Below, piece by piece: positions 9,108-17,757 of a DNA stretch of 64,000 bases. The notes beneath the pieces were generated by a model that was not told where the DNA came from, searched no databases, and saw only the letters and a program-made list of their open reading frames with translations. The first letter of the stretch is position 1, and every line of letters starts with the position of its first letter. Source of the DNA: DATLZU01 sp051293835 (GTDB lineage Bacteria > Nitrospirota > Nitrospiria > Nitrospirales > Nitrospiraceae). A program made the translations under genes and the position numbers. The stretch is taken from positions 1 to 64,000 of the forward strand of contig JBPKMA010000008.1 in the NCBI GenBank assembly GCA_051293835.1. Reading direction: 5' to 3'.

Positions 9108-9569
9108 CTACGCCTCGACCTCCGCCAGAACCTGTCGAACCACTTGTTCCAGGGCCGCTCCCACCGCGGGGGAGAGCGATCGGCCAGCGCCCACTTCTTG
9201 GACTTCGATCCCGTAGATCAACACCCGCCCCGGCAGTCTTCCCAGAACCCGGGCCAGCTCCAACGCGTCGACAGCGTCCAATGCATGGGTCGAATGCGTG
9301 AACACCGGCGCGGGGAGGGGAGTCGTCGAGGCATCGAACCGATGAATGGTGCCGGCCGGCTGGCCAGTCCTGGCCGCATCGATCAGGATCACCTCGTCCA
9401 CCCCTTGCATCAGCTCGAGCAGCTCGAGCCCCGCCATCTCTGCTTCGACCACCTCGACCCGTCCCGCCACAAGCCCGCCGACTCGCCGGGCGGCCAGCAG
9501 GCCCACCGCGTCGTCTCCTCCAAACGCATTGCCAAGTCCGATGATCCGAATACGCGCCGGCGGGTTCAT
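9108..9569 (-). CDS. [NiFe]-hydrogenase maturation endopeptidase (HybD/HyaD family)
   Basis: A 153-residue protease that clips the C-terminal peptide from the large subunit once Ni is inserted. The family pattern IIGLGNAFGGDDAVG (metal-binding Asp) is at the N-terminus, with a second acidic residue in EAEMAGLELLELMQG and the region ILIDAARTG. It starts 3 bases after the large-subunit gene, whose C-terminus carries a cleavable tail. It is therefore the dedicated protease for that subunit. Confidence 0.92.
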   Translation of the reverse strand: MNPPARIRIIGLGNAFGGDDAVGLLAARRVGGLVAGRVEVVEAEMAGLELLELMQGVDEVILIDAARTGQPAGTIHRFDASTTPLPAPVFTHSTHALDAVDALELARVLGRLPGRVLIYGIEVQEVGAGRSLSPAVGAALEQVVRQVLAEVEA

Positions 9570-9572
9570 GGA

Positions 9573-10934
9573 TTAACTGCCCGTCTCGCCGACAGTGATC
9601 TCACGTTCCACGCTCAGTCTGAGAAAATGCGTCGCGCACGAGATGCACGGGTCGTAACACCGGATGACTTTTTCGCATTCCAACGCGGCTTCCTCGTCAG
9701 CCCGCTGTAACACATGAGGAAGAAACGCCCGCAGGTCGTCCTCGATCCGCCGTTGATTTTGCGCCGTCGGCGGAACGATTTTCGCCTCTTGGATCACGCC
9801 TTCCGCGCTCACCCGGTAACGGTGATACAGGATGCCCCGCGGAGCCTCGGTGCAGGCCGTGCCAGTTCCTGCTCTCACGGTCACAGGCACGGCGGGTTCG
9901 GGCGGGGGCTCATAGCACTCGATCAAACGGAGCGCTTCGTCGACGGCATAGAGGATCTCGACCGCTCGCGCGACAATTCCATGAAACGGGTTGCGGAGTG
10001 GAAGGGGCAGCCGCGTGTCGGCCAACACCTGCTTGGCGAGCGGCGACAACCGATCATGGTTCAATGCCAAGCGGGCCAAGGGCCCAACCAGATAGGAGGA
10101 GCCGGCCAGCGTACAATGGAGCGCATTGGAATAGGGCACCTGCATTTCCTGAAAGTAGTCTTCGAAGCGGCCGGCCGGGACGGCAAGGCCCCGATTCGAG
10201 GCAATAGCCCCCTCGTTGAACGGATACTCATCCGGCGGCGTTAGCGCCACGAACGTGTAGTCCTGGGAAAAATCCGGATACTCGAGCCTAGCCGCCCAGC
10301 GGACCGTTTCAATCGCCGCATCCCGCGCCCACCGTAGTTCATCGGTAAGATCGGCCAACTCAGCGCGGCGCGGCACTCGGGAAAAGCCCCCGACCTTTAC
10401 CGAGACCGGATGGACCGAACGGCCGCCCAAGACCGTCATCAGCCGATTGCCGGCTTTCTTCAGTCGCAACCCGCGGATTACCAACTCCGGATGGCTCTTC
10501 GCCATGGCAATGGCACTCTCGTGGCCGAGAAAATCCGGCGCCTGCAACATGAAGAGATGCAACGCATGGCTTTCGATCCACTCCCCGCAATAGAGGAGTC
10601 GCCGCAACTCCCGCAGCGTTCCCTCCACGCGCATGCCGAAGGCTTGCTCCAAGGCATGCACTGCACTCATCTGGTAAGCCACCGGGCAAATGCCGCAGAT
10701 CCGAGCGACAATGTCCGGCACTTCATCGTACCGGCGCCCAACAAGGAACGCCTCAAAGAAGCGGGGAGGTTCGAAAATACGGAGCTGCACCTCCCTGATT
10801 TCCCCGTTGCGAACCGTGACCCGCAACGCGCCTTCGCCCTCCACACGGGCGATCATGTCGACCCGGATCGTCCGTTCTCCGTTCGGGTGTTCCGATGTTT
10901 GTTCCATTCTCCCGTCCCTATTGGGAGCTCCCAC
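9573..10934 (-). CDS. hydA: Group 3b [NiFe] hydrogenase large (alpha) subunit
   Basis: The catalytic subunit, which binds the Ni-Fe centre through two CxxC motifs: RICGICP (Cys80, Cys83) and DPCISCATH (Cys430, Cys433). The cleavage His is residue 436, leaving a 17-residue tail for the protease encoded just downstream. The short length (453) and the partners hydB, hydG and hydD place it in the bidirectional NADP-linked group 3b (sulfhydrogenase-like) class. The start here is a GTG with GAGG 8 bases upstream; an ATG nine codons later (10907) is also plausible. This is a cytoplasmic enzyme with no Tat signal on either structural subunit. Confidence 0.96.
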   Translation of the reverse strand: MGAPNRDGRMEQTSEHPNGERTIRVDMIARVEGEGALRVTVRNGEIREVQLRIFEPPRFFEAFLVGRRYDEVPDIVARICGICPVAYQMSAVHALEQAFGMRVEGTLRELRRLLYCGEWIESHALHLFMLQAPDFLGHESAIAMAKSHPELVIRGLRLKKAGNRLMTVLGGRSVHPVSVKVGGFSRVPRRAELADLTDELRWARDAAIETVRWAARLEYPDFSQDYTFVALTPPDEYPFNEGAIASNRGLAVPAGRFEDYFQEMQVPYSNALHCTLAGSSYLVGPLARLALNHDRLSPLAKQVLADTRLPLPLRNPFHGIVARAVEILYAVDEALRLIECYEPPPEPAVPVTVRAGTGTACTEAPRGILYHRYRVSAEGVIQEAKIVPPTAQNQRRIEDDLRAFLPHVLQRADEEAALECEKVIRCYDPCISCATHFLRLSVEREITVGETGS

Positions 10935-10957
10935 TTCACACGCCTCAGCCCGTCACG

Positions 10958-11794
10958 CTAGTCCCGCGGGATTCGGGCGGCCCAGTTCTCCCCTTCATCT
11001 CGAAACGGCTGGACATATCCGTTGATTCCGCGAAAGCGCCGCACAACCTCGACGGGAATGAGTTTGAGCGCGTCATGGAATCGCCGCGCCAGGGAGGCCG
11101 TGTTCGGCGGGAGGCCTGGCCCTTGGGAGCTTCCTTCGGCCGGTCCGAAGCAGCCGTAACAGTCACGCCCCATGCTGGGGCAGATCGCGCCGCAGCCCGT
11201 GCGCGTAACCGGTCCCAGACAGGGGACGCCCTTCGCCACCATGACACAGACGATCCCCCTGCGCTTACACTCCAGACACACGCTGTGCGCTGGCAGACGA
11301 GGTTGAACCCCGGCTAGCACGTCAGTGAGCACCGAGAGCAACTGGCCTTTGTCAATCGGACAGCCCCACAGCTCAAGGTCCACGCGCACGTGTTCGGCGA
11401 TGGGCGTAGAGGTCGACAGGCTCGTAATGTAGTCCGGACTCGGATAGACGGCCCGCTTGAAGGCCTCCAGTTCCGCCCAGTTGCGCAGGGCCTGGATCCC
11501 GCCGGCGGTCGCACAGGCCCCGATCGTGATCAGCATTCGACATTGTTCGCGAATCCGCACGATCCGATGCACATCCTCCGGAGTGGAGACGGACCCTTCG
11601 ACCAGACCGATGTCGTAGGTCCCTTCCTCCATCCGGCTTGAGGCTTCAGGAAAGTAGGCAATGTCCAACGCCTCGCCCAGCGCCAATAGCTCGTCCTCCA
11701 GGTTCAGGACGCTCAATTGGCAGCCGTCGCACGAGGCGAATTTGAACACCGCCAACTTGGGCCGGACCGGACGCGATGCCGTCGTTGCTTTCAT
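10958..11794 (-). CDS. hydD: Group 3b hydrogenase small (delta) subunit
   Basis: The electron-transfer subunit of the hydrogenase core. It begins MKATTASRPV and quickly reaches the proximal cluster motif SCDGCQ (Cys22, Cys25). GACATAGG and WGCPIDKG complete that site. Further cysteines (VCLECKRRGIVC, GCGAICPSMGRDCYGCFGP) bind extra [4Fe-4S] clusters. The reading frame stays open upstream, but the ATG at 11794 overlaps the hydG stop (ATGA) and fits the family N-terminus. No Tat signal is present, so it is cytoplasmic. Confidence 0.95.
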   Translation of the reverse strand: MKATTASRPVRPKLAVFKFASCDGCQLSVLNLEDELLALGEALDIAYFPEASSRMEEGTYDIGLVEGSVSTPEDVHRIVRIREQCRMLITIGACATAGGIQALRNWAELEAFKRAVYPSPDYITSLSTSTPIAEHVRVDLELWGCPIDKGQLLSVLTDVLAGVQPRLPAHSVCLECKRRGIVCVMVAKGVPCLGPVTRTGCGAICPSMGRDCYGCFGPAEGSSQGPGLPPNTASLARRFHDALKLIPVEVVRRFRGINGYVQPFRDEGENWAARIPRD

Positions 11795-12642
11795 ATCCCC
11801 GTCTTTCCTAGCCACGGCGCGATGCGATCGTACCGGAATACCGGTCCGTCTTGGCAGAGAAAAAACGACCCCATCTGACAATGGCCGCAGAGTCCGATAC
11901 CGCATTCCATATGGCGCTCAAGCGACACATGGATCGACGAGGCTGGAAGACCCTTTTTGATCAGGATCGGCGCACCCAGGCGCATCATAATCTCGGGGCC
12001 GCACATCAGAACAAGGGTCCGTTCAGGATCGACCGAAACCTGTTCGAAGAGCTCGGTCACGACGCCGATGTGATACTGCCAACTCTTATCTGCACGGTCG
12101 CACGCCAGCAACACGGTGGTATGCGGCTGGCGGCGCCAGGCATCGAATCGTTCCCGATACAGTAGATCCTGCGGTGTCTTGACCCCATGAACGATGGTGA
12201 CGGCGCCGTAGGCCGCGCGCCGGCGGAAGATGTACTCGATCGCGCCGACCACCGGCGCGCAACCCAGGCCGCCGGTGATAATGACCACATCACGCCCGTG
12301 CGCCTCTTCCAGCGGCCAACCTTGCCCGAACGGCCCGCGGATACCCAGACTGTCGCCGGGCTCGTGCTGTGCAATGGCCCCGGTCACCCGTCCCACAATA
12401 CGCACAGTATGGTCCAGCACCTCGGGCTCATCCGGATCGGACACGATGGAAATGGGCACTTCTCCCACACCGAACGCATACACCATATTGAACTGCCCCG
12501 CCGTAAATCGGAACGAACGGCGGAGAGCCGGATCGGCGAACCGCAGGCGAAAGGTGTAAATGTCCTCGGTCTCCCGGATCTTGTCAACGATGGTTGCCGG
12601 GTGAATCAACGACGGATTGATCTCGGTTATCGCGGTCGCCAT
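11791..12642 (-). CDS. hydG: Group 3b hydrogenase FAD/NAD(P)-binding (gamma) subunit
   Basis: A 283-residue diaphorase subunit of the ferredoxin-NADP reductase fold. It carries an FAD-binding barrel (about residues 10-105, GVGEVPISIVS), a nucleotide-binding loop GGLGCAPVVGAIEYI (about 115-130) and a C-terminal [2Fe-2S] motif (ERHMECGIGLCGHCQMG plus a later Cys). It connects H2 oxidation to NAD(P). The start ATG shares one base with the hydB stop (TAATG), and the end overlaps hydD (ATGA). The gene order equals hydBGDA of Pyrococcus. Confidence 0.95.
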   Translation of the reverse strand: MATAITEINPSLIHPATIVDKIRETEDIYTFRLRFADPALRRSFRFTAGQFNMVYAFGVGEVPISIVSDPDEPEVLDHTVRIVGRVTGAIAQHEPGDSLGIRGPFGQGWPLEEAHGRDVVIITGGLGCAPVVGAIEYIFRRRAAYGAVTIVHGVKTPQDLLYRERFDAWRRQPHTTVLLACDRADKSWQYHIGVVTELFEQVSVDPERTLVLMCGPEIMMRLGAPILIKKGLPASSIHVSLERHMECGIGLCGHCQMGSFFLCQDGPVFRYDRIAPWLGKTGI

Positions 12643-13838
12643 TAGCCATTGTTTCGCATCGTGTCTCCCGCCGGGCTGTTGGCCAGACGGGTGACGGGAC
12701 CATCGCTCGATATCAAGGCGGCCAGTTCCTCGGTCAGATCGATCCCGACCGGGCACCAGGTGATACAGCGACCGCACCCGACACAGCCGGACACCCCGAA
12801 CTGGTCAATCCACGACGCCAGCTTATGGGTGAGCCACATCCGATACCGGTCTTTGATGGTCGGACGCACATTCTTCCCGTGGATATATCCATGATCCGGC
12901 GTGAAACAGGAATCCCAGAGCCGGACACGCGTGCTGGTGCGCCGGTCCAGATCAGGAAGATCCGCCATGCTGTGGCAGAAGCAAGTGGGACACACCATGG
13001 TACAGTTGGTACAGGTGAGACACCGTTGAGCCACTTCGTCCCACCGTGCATGCTCGTGCGCCTCATACAAGGCCTGTGGGAGACGGGAGGCGTCGAGACG
13101 GCGGGTCTGGCTCCGCGCGCACGCGGCGAGACCCTCCTGAACAGCGGACACCTGTACCGGCGTTGCCAGCGCCAGCGCCAATTCTTCCAGCACCTCGAGT
13201 CCGGCCGGCGTTCCGGCTTGCGCCACAAACCCTTCGTCGAGCTCGGTCAGCGCCACGTCATACCCGCCGCGGGCTTGCGGACCCGTGTCCATCGAGGTGC
13301 AGAAACAGGTGCTTGCAGCCCGTGTACAGTTCACTGCGACCAAGAAGAGGCGGTCACGCCTGGCTTGATAGTAGGGATCAGCGACACTCCCTTGCAGAAA
13401 AATCCGATCCTGCACCGCGAGACCGGCAAGATCACAAGCCCGCGCGCCGAGAATCGCGATCAACTCTCGTTTGGGGAGCGTCGATGAGGCAAGCAGGCCT
13501 CCCGCCTTTCGCTCGATCGCCACGAGCGGCTCCCGAGCGGCGAAGGTGAACCGCTTCAACGATTCTGGCCCATGGACGACGTCGAACAGCCGCTCGGATT
13601 CGGTCCGCTCAAGCCGATACCGTCCTGGATCCTGCGTCTCCCGCCAGCCTTTGGGCAAGTCCGCGACGTGACGAATCTCGTCCCAGACGAGGGCGCCGTC
13701 GTGAACGGTCGGGCCCATCACCCGATAGCCTTTGTTCCGCAGCGTATCGATCAGTCGCTGAAATAACGAGAGGGGAAGGAATCGAGGACGCGGCGAGGAA
13801 GGTCCGGGCGGTCCGTGAGGTCCTGTCGTGTCAGTCAT
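12642..13838 (-). CDS. hydB: Group 3b hydrogenase Fe-S (beta) subunit
   Basis: A 398-residue 4Fe-4S dicluster protein, homologous to the sulfhydrogenase beta subunit. Cluster ligands are CLTCTNCTMVCPTCFC (about residue 270) and CVGCGRCITWCP (about 355). A further Cys-rich stretch, CTRAASTCFCTS, lies near residue 170. It passes electrons between the hydrogenase core and the flavin subunit. In related enzymes this subunit is linked to sulfur reductase activity; whether that holds here is unknown. Both ends are translationally coupled by TAATG junctions, upstream to the unknown 457-residue protein and downstream to hydG. Confidence 0.93.
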   Translation of the reverse strand: MTDTTGPHGPPGPSSPRPRFLPLSLFQRLIDTLRNKGYRVMGPTVHDGALVWDEIRHVADLPKGWRETQDPGRYRLERTESERLFDVVHGPESLKRFTFAAREPLVAIERKAGGLLASSTLPKRELIAILGARACDLAGLAVQDRIFLQGSVADPYYQARRDRLFLVAVNCTRAASTCFCTSMDTGPQARGGYDVALTELDEGFVAQAGTPAGLEVLEELALALATPVQVSAVQEGLAACARSQTRRLDASRLPQALYEAHEHARWDEVAQRCLTCTNCTMVCPTCFCHSMADLPDLDRRTSTRVRLWDSCFTPDHGYIHGKNVRPTIKDRYRMWLTHKLASWIDQFGVSGCVGCGRCITWCPVGIDLTEELAALISSDGPVTRLANSPAGDTMRNNG

Positions 13839-15211
13839 TACATGACCTCTTCCAGCCCGACATGGGCGCGCAGCCGATTATACTCGAATGCAGGGCGGCC
13901 TGTCCGGCGCCGCCCGATGTCGTGCCGCTCCATCTCGTCGATCAGCGCCGCGACCTTGTCGCGCGTCGTCCCGGATGCCGCTGCACGGCGAGGCGTCTGC
14001 CCGCCGAGCGCCGGCGATTCCTGATCAGCCCATTCCAGATAAACCCGGTCCAGGAACGAGGCAAGAAATGTGCGGTCTTCCTCAGCTGTGATGACGAGTG
14101 ACGGGCCTTCTGCTTTCATCAGATCCTCAACCGACAGCTTGCGCGCCGGCGGGCCTTCGGTTTCTCCCCTAAAATGCAGCGAATAGCCGAACATGCCGGC
14201 CAGGCGGTGCTTAAGCTCATTGAGCCGCTCGCGCGAATCGCATTCCACCTGCAATTGCGTGGGCGTGAGCGTTAGCCTCGCGACGACCGCGCCGCCCTCC
14301 CGCTGGATCCAGGTTCGCGTAGGGTGTGTGCTTGTTCCCGGTGCATCCGCGAGCGGCGCAAGGGATTCCGGCTCCAGCCCCTCCAGGGCCGCCAGCCCCT
14401 CGGCCAACCACCGTGGTTCATGATGCTCATAGAGGGCCACGGCATACAGATAGGGCTCCCCAGTCGGTGTGCGATACGTGATCCTCGCCAAGGCGTCGGA
14501 CAGCGCGTCGACGCGCAACCGGGCGAAGTTCCACAGCAGGACATAGCCGTAGAGCTTGGCGAACTCCACCCATTCACCGAGCGCGAACGATCCGGAGGCG
14601 GCCTCCATGGCCAACCGCTGCTCGTGGGTGACCTGGTAGAGGCTTTGGCCATCGGACGCGCTCAGTACAAGGGCGCTGCCGGGAACGACCGCACGATCGG
14701 TGTCGGGATCGCCAGGCTCGCGGATGAGTCGCGTCAGCAGGATCCGCCCGGCCTCGACTTGCTTGACGACCTCGCCGTCGATGATCCGGAACGTCCGCCC
14801 GTCGCCGATCGAACGCACCGTGCACGTCCCGCTTGAAATGTCCTCTTCCGTCGGGGTCACTTCCAGGAGATCCATATAGGAATGTTTCAACGGATCCAAC
14901 CAAGCTCGCTCCTCCTCAGGCACATGTTCCGTAATCATGTCCCGGAGTTGCTCGATCAGGCTCAACCGTCCTTCAGGGTAGAAATCCGCATAGAGATAGA
15001 GATTTGCCAGTTCCACCTCCTGCGGCAAAGGCGCGAGAAGCGTCGCCATGCTGCCTTCCAGGTACGGTCTGAGCGCCTGCTCCAACGCCATCTGGCGTTG
15101 TCCCGCGAATGCCGGCTCTAACGACAAGGCTTCGAGACGCGCCAGGACCGCTTCCAGCGACGGGGACATCTGCACCCATAGACCGGCTGCCGGTTCATTC
15201 GCGAGTTTCAT
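13838..15211 (-). CDS. Unknown 457-residue protein coupled to hydB
   Basis: No family recognised with confidence. The protein is soluble, acidic and Leu-rich, with no signal peptide, membrane segment or Cys motif. A central segment (about residues 128-200, from GTCTVRSIGDGRTFRIIDG to RAVVPGSALVLS) reads like a small beta-barrel domain, and a basic tail (RRRTGRPAFEYNRLRAHVGL) ends the protein. Its stop shares a base with the hydB start (TAATG), and its start overlaps the DUF2934 gene by 17 bases. It is thus made in step with the hydrogenase and is a good candidate for an accessory or assembly factor. That role is inferred from context only. Confidence 0.8.
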   Translation of the reverse strand: MKLANEPAAGLWVQMSPSLEAVLARLEALSLEPAFAGQRQMALEQALRPYLEGSMATLLAPLPQEVELANLYLYADFYPEGRLSLIEQLRDMITEHVPEEERAWLDPLKHSYMDLLEVTPTEEDISSGTCTVRSIGDGRTFRIIDGEVVKQVEAGRILLTRLIREPGDPDTDRAVVPGSALVLSASDGQSLYQVTHEQRLAMEAASGSFALGEWVEFAKLYGYVLLWNFARLRVDALSDALARITYRTPTGEPYLYAVALYEHHEPRWLAEGLAALEGLEPESLAPLADAPGTSTHPTRTWIQREGGAVVARLTLTPTQLQVECDSRERLNELKHRLAGMFGYSLHFRGETEGPPARKLSVEDLMKAEGPSLVITAEEDRTFLASFLDRVYLEWADQESPALGGQTPRRAAASGTTRDKVAALIDEMERHDIGRRRTGRPAFEYNRLRAHVGLEEVM

Positions 15212-15422
15212 GAATCTCCTCCATCACAATGGCCTCGGCCTCCAGCCAATCCTGCAAGGCATACCCCTCGCGCCGACCCCGTTGTTCCCACAGTTCGTAG
15301 GCTTTCTTGGCGATCCGCTCCCACATGCCATCCGGCAATTCTATGGGTTGTTGAGCGGAAACGTCCGATGTCCATATAGGCGTCACCTTGGCCGCGCCGG
15401 TTTTCTTGACCGAGATGTTCAT
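15195..15422 (-). CDS. DUF2934 small protein
   Basis: A 75-residue protein. Its core, ERIAKKAYELWEQRG followed by DWLEAEAIV, matches the DUF2934 pattern (AYxLWxxRG...DWxxAE). The molecular function of this family is unknown. GGAGG lies 4 bases before the ATG. It overlaps the next gene by 17 bases and lies 37 bases after a USP gene, so it belongs to the hydrogenase operon. Confidence 0.85.
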   Translation of the reverse strand: MNISVKKTGAAKVTPIWTSDVSAQQPIELPDGMWERIAKKAYELWEQRGRREGYALQDWLEAEAIVMEEIHETRE

Positions 15423-15459
15423 GGCATTCCTCCCTGTCTACGGAGCGCACAGCTCTCAG

Positions 15460-16446
15460 CTATCCGCTGCTGGCTATAGGCTCTGGTTTCCGAATGACTC
15501 GCCGATGACCCGGGGCGAATTTCGGGCTCCGCACCGTCAAGACCGGGCATTCCGCCCGCCGCAGCACCGCCTCAGTCACGCTACCATTCACTAAATGAGA
15601 AATCCCTCGACGCCCGTGCGTACCCATCACGATCAGGTCGACCGCCCGACTGCGCATGTAGTCGAGAATAGAATCCGCCGGCAGCCCTCCCCGTAGGACC
15701 TCATCCGCCTGCAGTCCGCAGCCGGTCACCGCTGTGGTCAGGTCGCGGAGCCGATCGCCGAGTCTCGCCCGCTTGGCTTCCAGTTCGGACGGATGAGAGA
15801 GGGTGAAATCCAAGCCGTACGCCACCGGCTCCATGACATAGAGAATGGTGATGGCCGCGTCCAATTGCTTGGCGACCTGCACCGCATACTCCAACGCGTC
15901 CAGCGAGCAATCGGAAAAATCGATCGGAACCAGCATGCGTCGGACGGCGAGGGGCACAGAGGCGGCCGCCGATTCCACCGCTCCTGCTTTGATCCCCCGA
16001 ACCGCCAACACAGGACAAGGCGCACCGCGAATGACCCGCTCCGCCGTACTCCCCAGCAGCACATGTTCCAGACCGGTTCGGCCGTGCGTCCCGACGACCA
16101 CCAGGTCATCGCCATGTTCTCGGGCAACGGCAATGATCTTCTCGCTGGGAATCCCGATCTCGACTTGTTTCCTCACCGAAAGCCCGATCTGCGAAGCTCG
16201 ACCAATCAACCGGCCGAGATGTCGATCGGCCTCTTTCCGGAGCTGTCCCAGGTACACGTCATTGATCGGATATGCGGGATTCATCCCGGGTGGAAATTCC
16301 AACACGTTCAGTATGTCTAGACCGGCCCCCCAAGTCACAGCGAAGAACAACGCATAACCTTCGGCGCGAGCCGCATAAGCCGAGCCATCGGTGGCCAAGA
16401 GAATCCGCTGAATGAGCGGTGTCCTCCGTTCTTCGTTGCCTCTCAC
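15460..16446 (-). CDS. Universal stress protein, tandem UspA domains
   Basis: A 328-residue two-domain USP. The ATP-binding signatures are GTHGRTGLEHVLLGS (first domain) and GTHGRRGISHLVNGS (second domain). The start is a GTG with AAGGAG about 7 bases upstream. It lies between a broken cupredoxin gene and the DUF2934 gene on the same strand, so it is probably co-transcribed with the hydrogenase genes. The signalling target is unknown. Confidence 0.92.
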   Translation of the reverse strand: MRGNEERRTPLIQRILLATDGSAYAARAEGYALFFAVTWGAGLDILNVLEFPPGMNPAYPINDVYLGQLRKEADRHLGRLIGRASQIGLSVRKQVEIGIPSEKIIAVAREHGDDLVVVGTHGRTGLEHVLLGSTAERVIRGAPCPVLAVRGIKAGAVESAAASVPLAVRRMLVPIDFSDCSLDALEYAVQVAKQLDAAITILYVMEPVAYGLDFTLSHPSELEAKRARLGDRLRDLTTAVTGCGLQADEVLRGGLPADSILDYMRSRAVDLIVMGTHGRRGISHLVNGSVTEAVLRRAECPVLTVRSPKFAPGHRRVIRKPEPIASSG

Positions 16447-16491
16447 CCCTGACTCCTTTACCTCTCATTACCACTCATGCCTGACTGTCCT

Positions 16492-16819
16492 TCAGACCGC
16501 TTCGACGTTCAGCAACAACAATTCGCCTTCGAGCCCCCTGCCGTAGGAAATGACTCCGTCGCGCTCAACCTTTGGTCAAGGTGCCCTCGAACATCGGTAA
16601 CCCGAAGTTGTGCCGTTCCTCGTCCCGATTCCGGATCGCGATCACCGTGGGCACGCCGAGTCGCAGCGGCGCCTGTTTAGCGACGAAGGTGTAACCCTTG
16701 ATCGTGACCTCGACACGCTGCTCGATTTGCGCACCGACCGGCACCAGACACCCGAGCATGACCCAGTCGGCGATGACCACTCCGTTTATCCTTCGCGAAT
16801 GCCGCCTTTCTTGCGTCAT
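16492..16819 (-). pseudogene. Frameshifted cupredoxin-like protein
   Basis: The frame from 16819 begins with a hydrophobic segment (VVIADWVMLGCLVPVGA) and then a cupredoxin-type beta sandwich (IKGYTFVAKQ, RNRDEERHNFGLPMFEG, with the conserved His). It stops after 84 residues at TLTKG. Removing one G from the GG of AAAGGTTG continues the domain in the other frame as VERDGVISYGRGLEGE and ends at 16492. This points to a 1-base insertion. Even repaired, the C-terminus is short. It may be a decaying gene or a sequencing error. It overlaps the upstream USP gene by 4 bases (ATGA). Confidence 0.65.
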
Positions 16820-17328
16820 CGGCCTCCGCCTTCACGGGACTCCGTCCCCCGCGGTCGCAGTCTCGCCGGCAACGGGACGGTCAGGACCGGGCACCCCGCC
16901 GTCCGCACCACTTTCTCGGCCGTACTGCCGAAAAAGATCTTGTCTACGCTCTCGACTTGGCCGCCATAACTGCCCATCACCACCAAATCCACCCGTTCCA
17001 TACGGGCCGTCCGGGCGATCTCGGCGAAGGGAACCCCTTCCGCCAATAACCGCCGGATCATCACCCCCTTGGCCTCGTCAGACTCCAATAACCGGCGGGC
17101 CTGCAGCCGCGCATGATGCCGTAGACGTTTCTTCTGCTCCCTCTCTTCCGACGGAAGCGCCAGGCCCAACCGATTCAACGCGGTCAGGCTTTTGACATCG
17201 ATAACGTGCAACAGCAACACCTCTGCCTGGAACAGTCGCGCTAGCGCCAGCGCCAACCGGAACGCCTCCTCCGAGCATGGCGAGAAATCCACCGGCACCA
17301 GGATCTTCGAAAAGAGTCTCTCCCCCAT
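16816..17328 (-). CDS. Universal stress protein, single UspA domain
   Basis: A 170-residue single-domain USP. The nucleotide-binding loop reads GSYGGQVESVDKIFFGS, with one extra residue relative to the usual spacing, followed by VLTVPLP. GAGAGGTGG precedes the ATG. It is the first gene of the long minus-strand run that leads into the hydrogenase operon, so the promoter of that operon probably lies upstream, in 17329-17757. Confidence 0.9.
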   Translation of the reverse strand: MGERLFSKILVPVDFSPCSEEAFRLALALARLFQAEVLLLHVIDVKSLTALNRLGLALPSEEREQKKRLRHHARLQARRLLESDEAKGVMIRRLLAEGVPFAEIARTARMERVDLVVMGSYGGQVESVDKIFFGSTAEKVVRTAGCPVLTVPLPARLRPRGTESREGGGR

Positions 17329-17757
17329 AGCGCCACCTCTCTCCGCTCACACGAGCGGATAGCCGCACCGCCAGCAGCGAACAGCCTCCATCGTTCTCAT
17401 CCCTGTCCGACAAGACGCAAGATCAAGTGACCCGCTGTCCTTGTGGTTCTGCGGAAATAGTCAGCAAGGCCGGTGCCATCGGCAGACAGTCAACTGAGAA
17501 AAGGAACTCGCGAATAGCAAAGGGGAAAATCCCCCAGGCCCACGACTTGCCATTCGCTCCCTGCTCCAGACTGCAAAGAGGGGGGAGTCTTGCTACAGGC
17601 CTACCCACGTTCCTGTAGCGGAAGGCCACAGCCTTTGATGTTCTGAGGGTGGAGTGATCAGTTCTGAGTTTCTAACTCAAGATTCAGCTCTCAGTACTCA
17701 ACACCATCGTGCCATGGCACCTGTCTTGCTCAAGAAACATCGGCGGAGGAGAGACGC
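17329..17757. other. Divergent intergenic region upstream of the hydrogenase operon
   Basis: No protein gene was recognised in these 429 bases. The region should hold the promoter of the minus-strand USP/hydrogenase operon and of the plus-strand 31-residue peptide. A weak sigma-54-like box on the minus strand (TGGCAAGTCGTGGGC, 17538-17552) has GG and GC 10 bases apart. A short palindrome GGGGAAAATCCCC (17522-17534) lies beside it. Near 17660-17702 there is a run of CTGAGT/CTCAGT-type near-repeats of a kind common between genes. Confidence 0.4.

Noticed and set aside
17522..17552. Palindrome GGGGAAAATCCCC and sigma-54-like box before the hydrogenase operon
   Set aside because: The -12 part does not fit well and the distance to the first gene is over 200 bases; kept only as a note in the intergenic entry.
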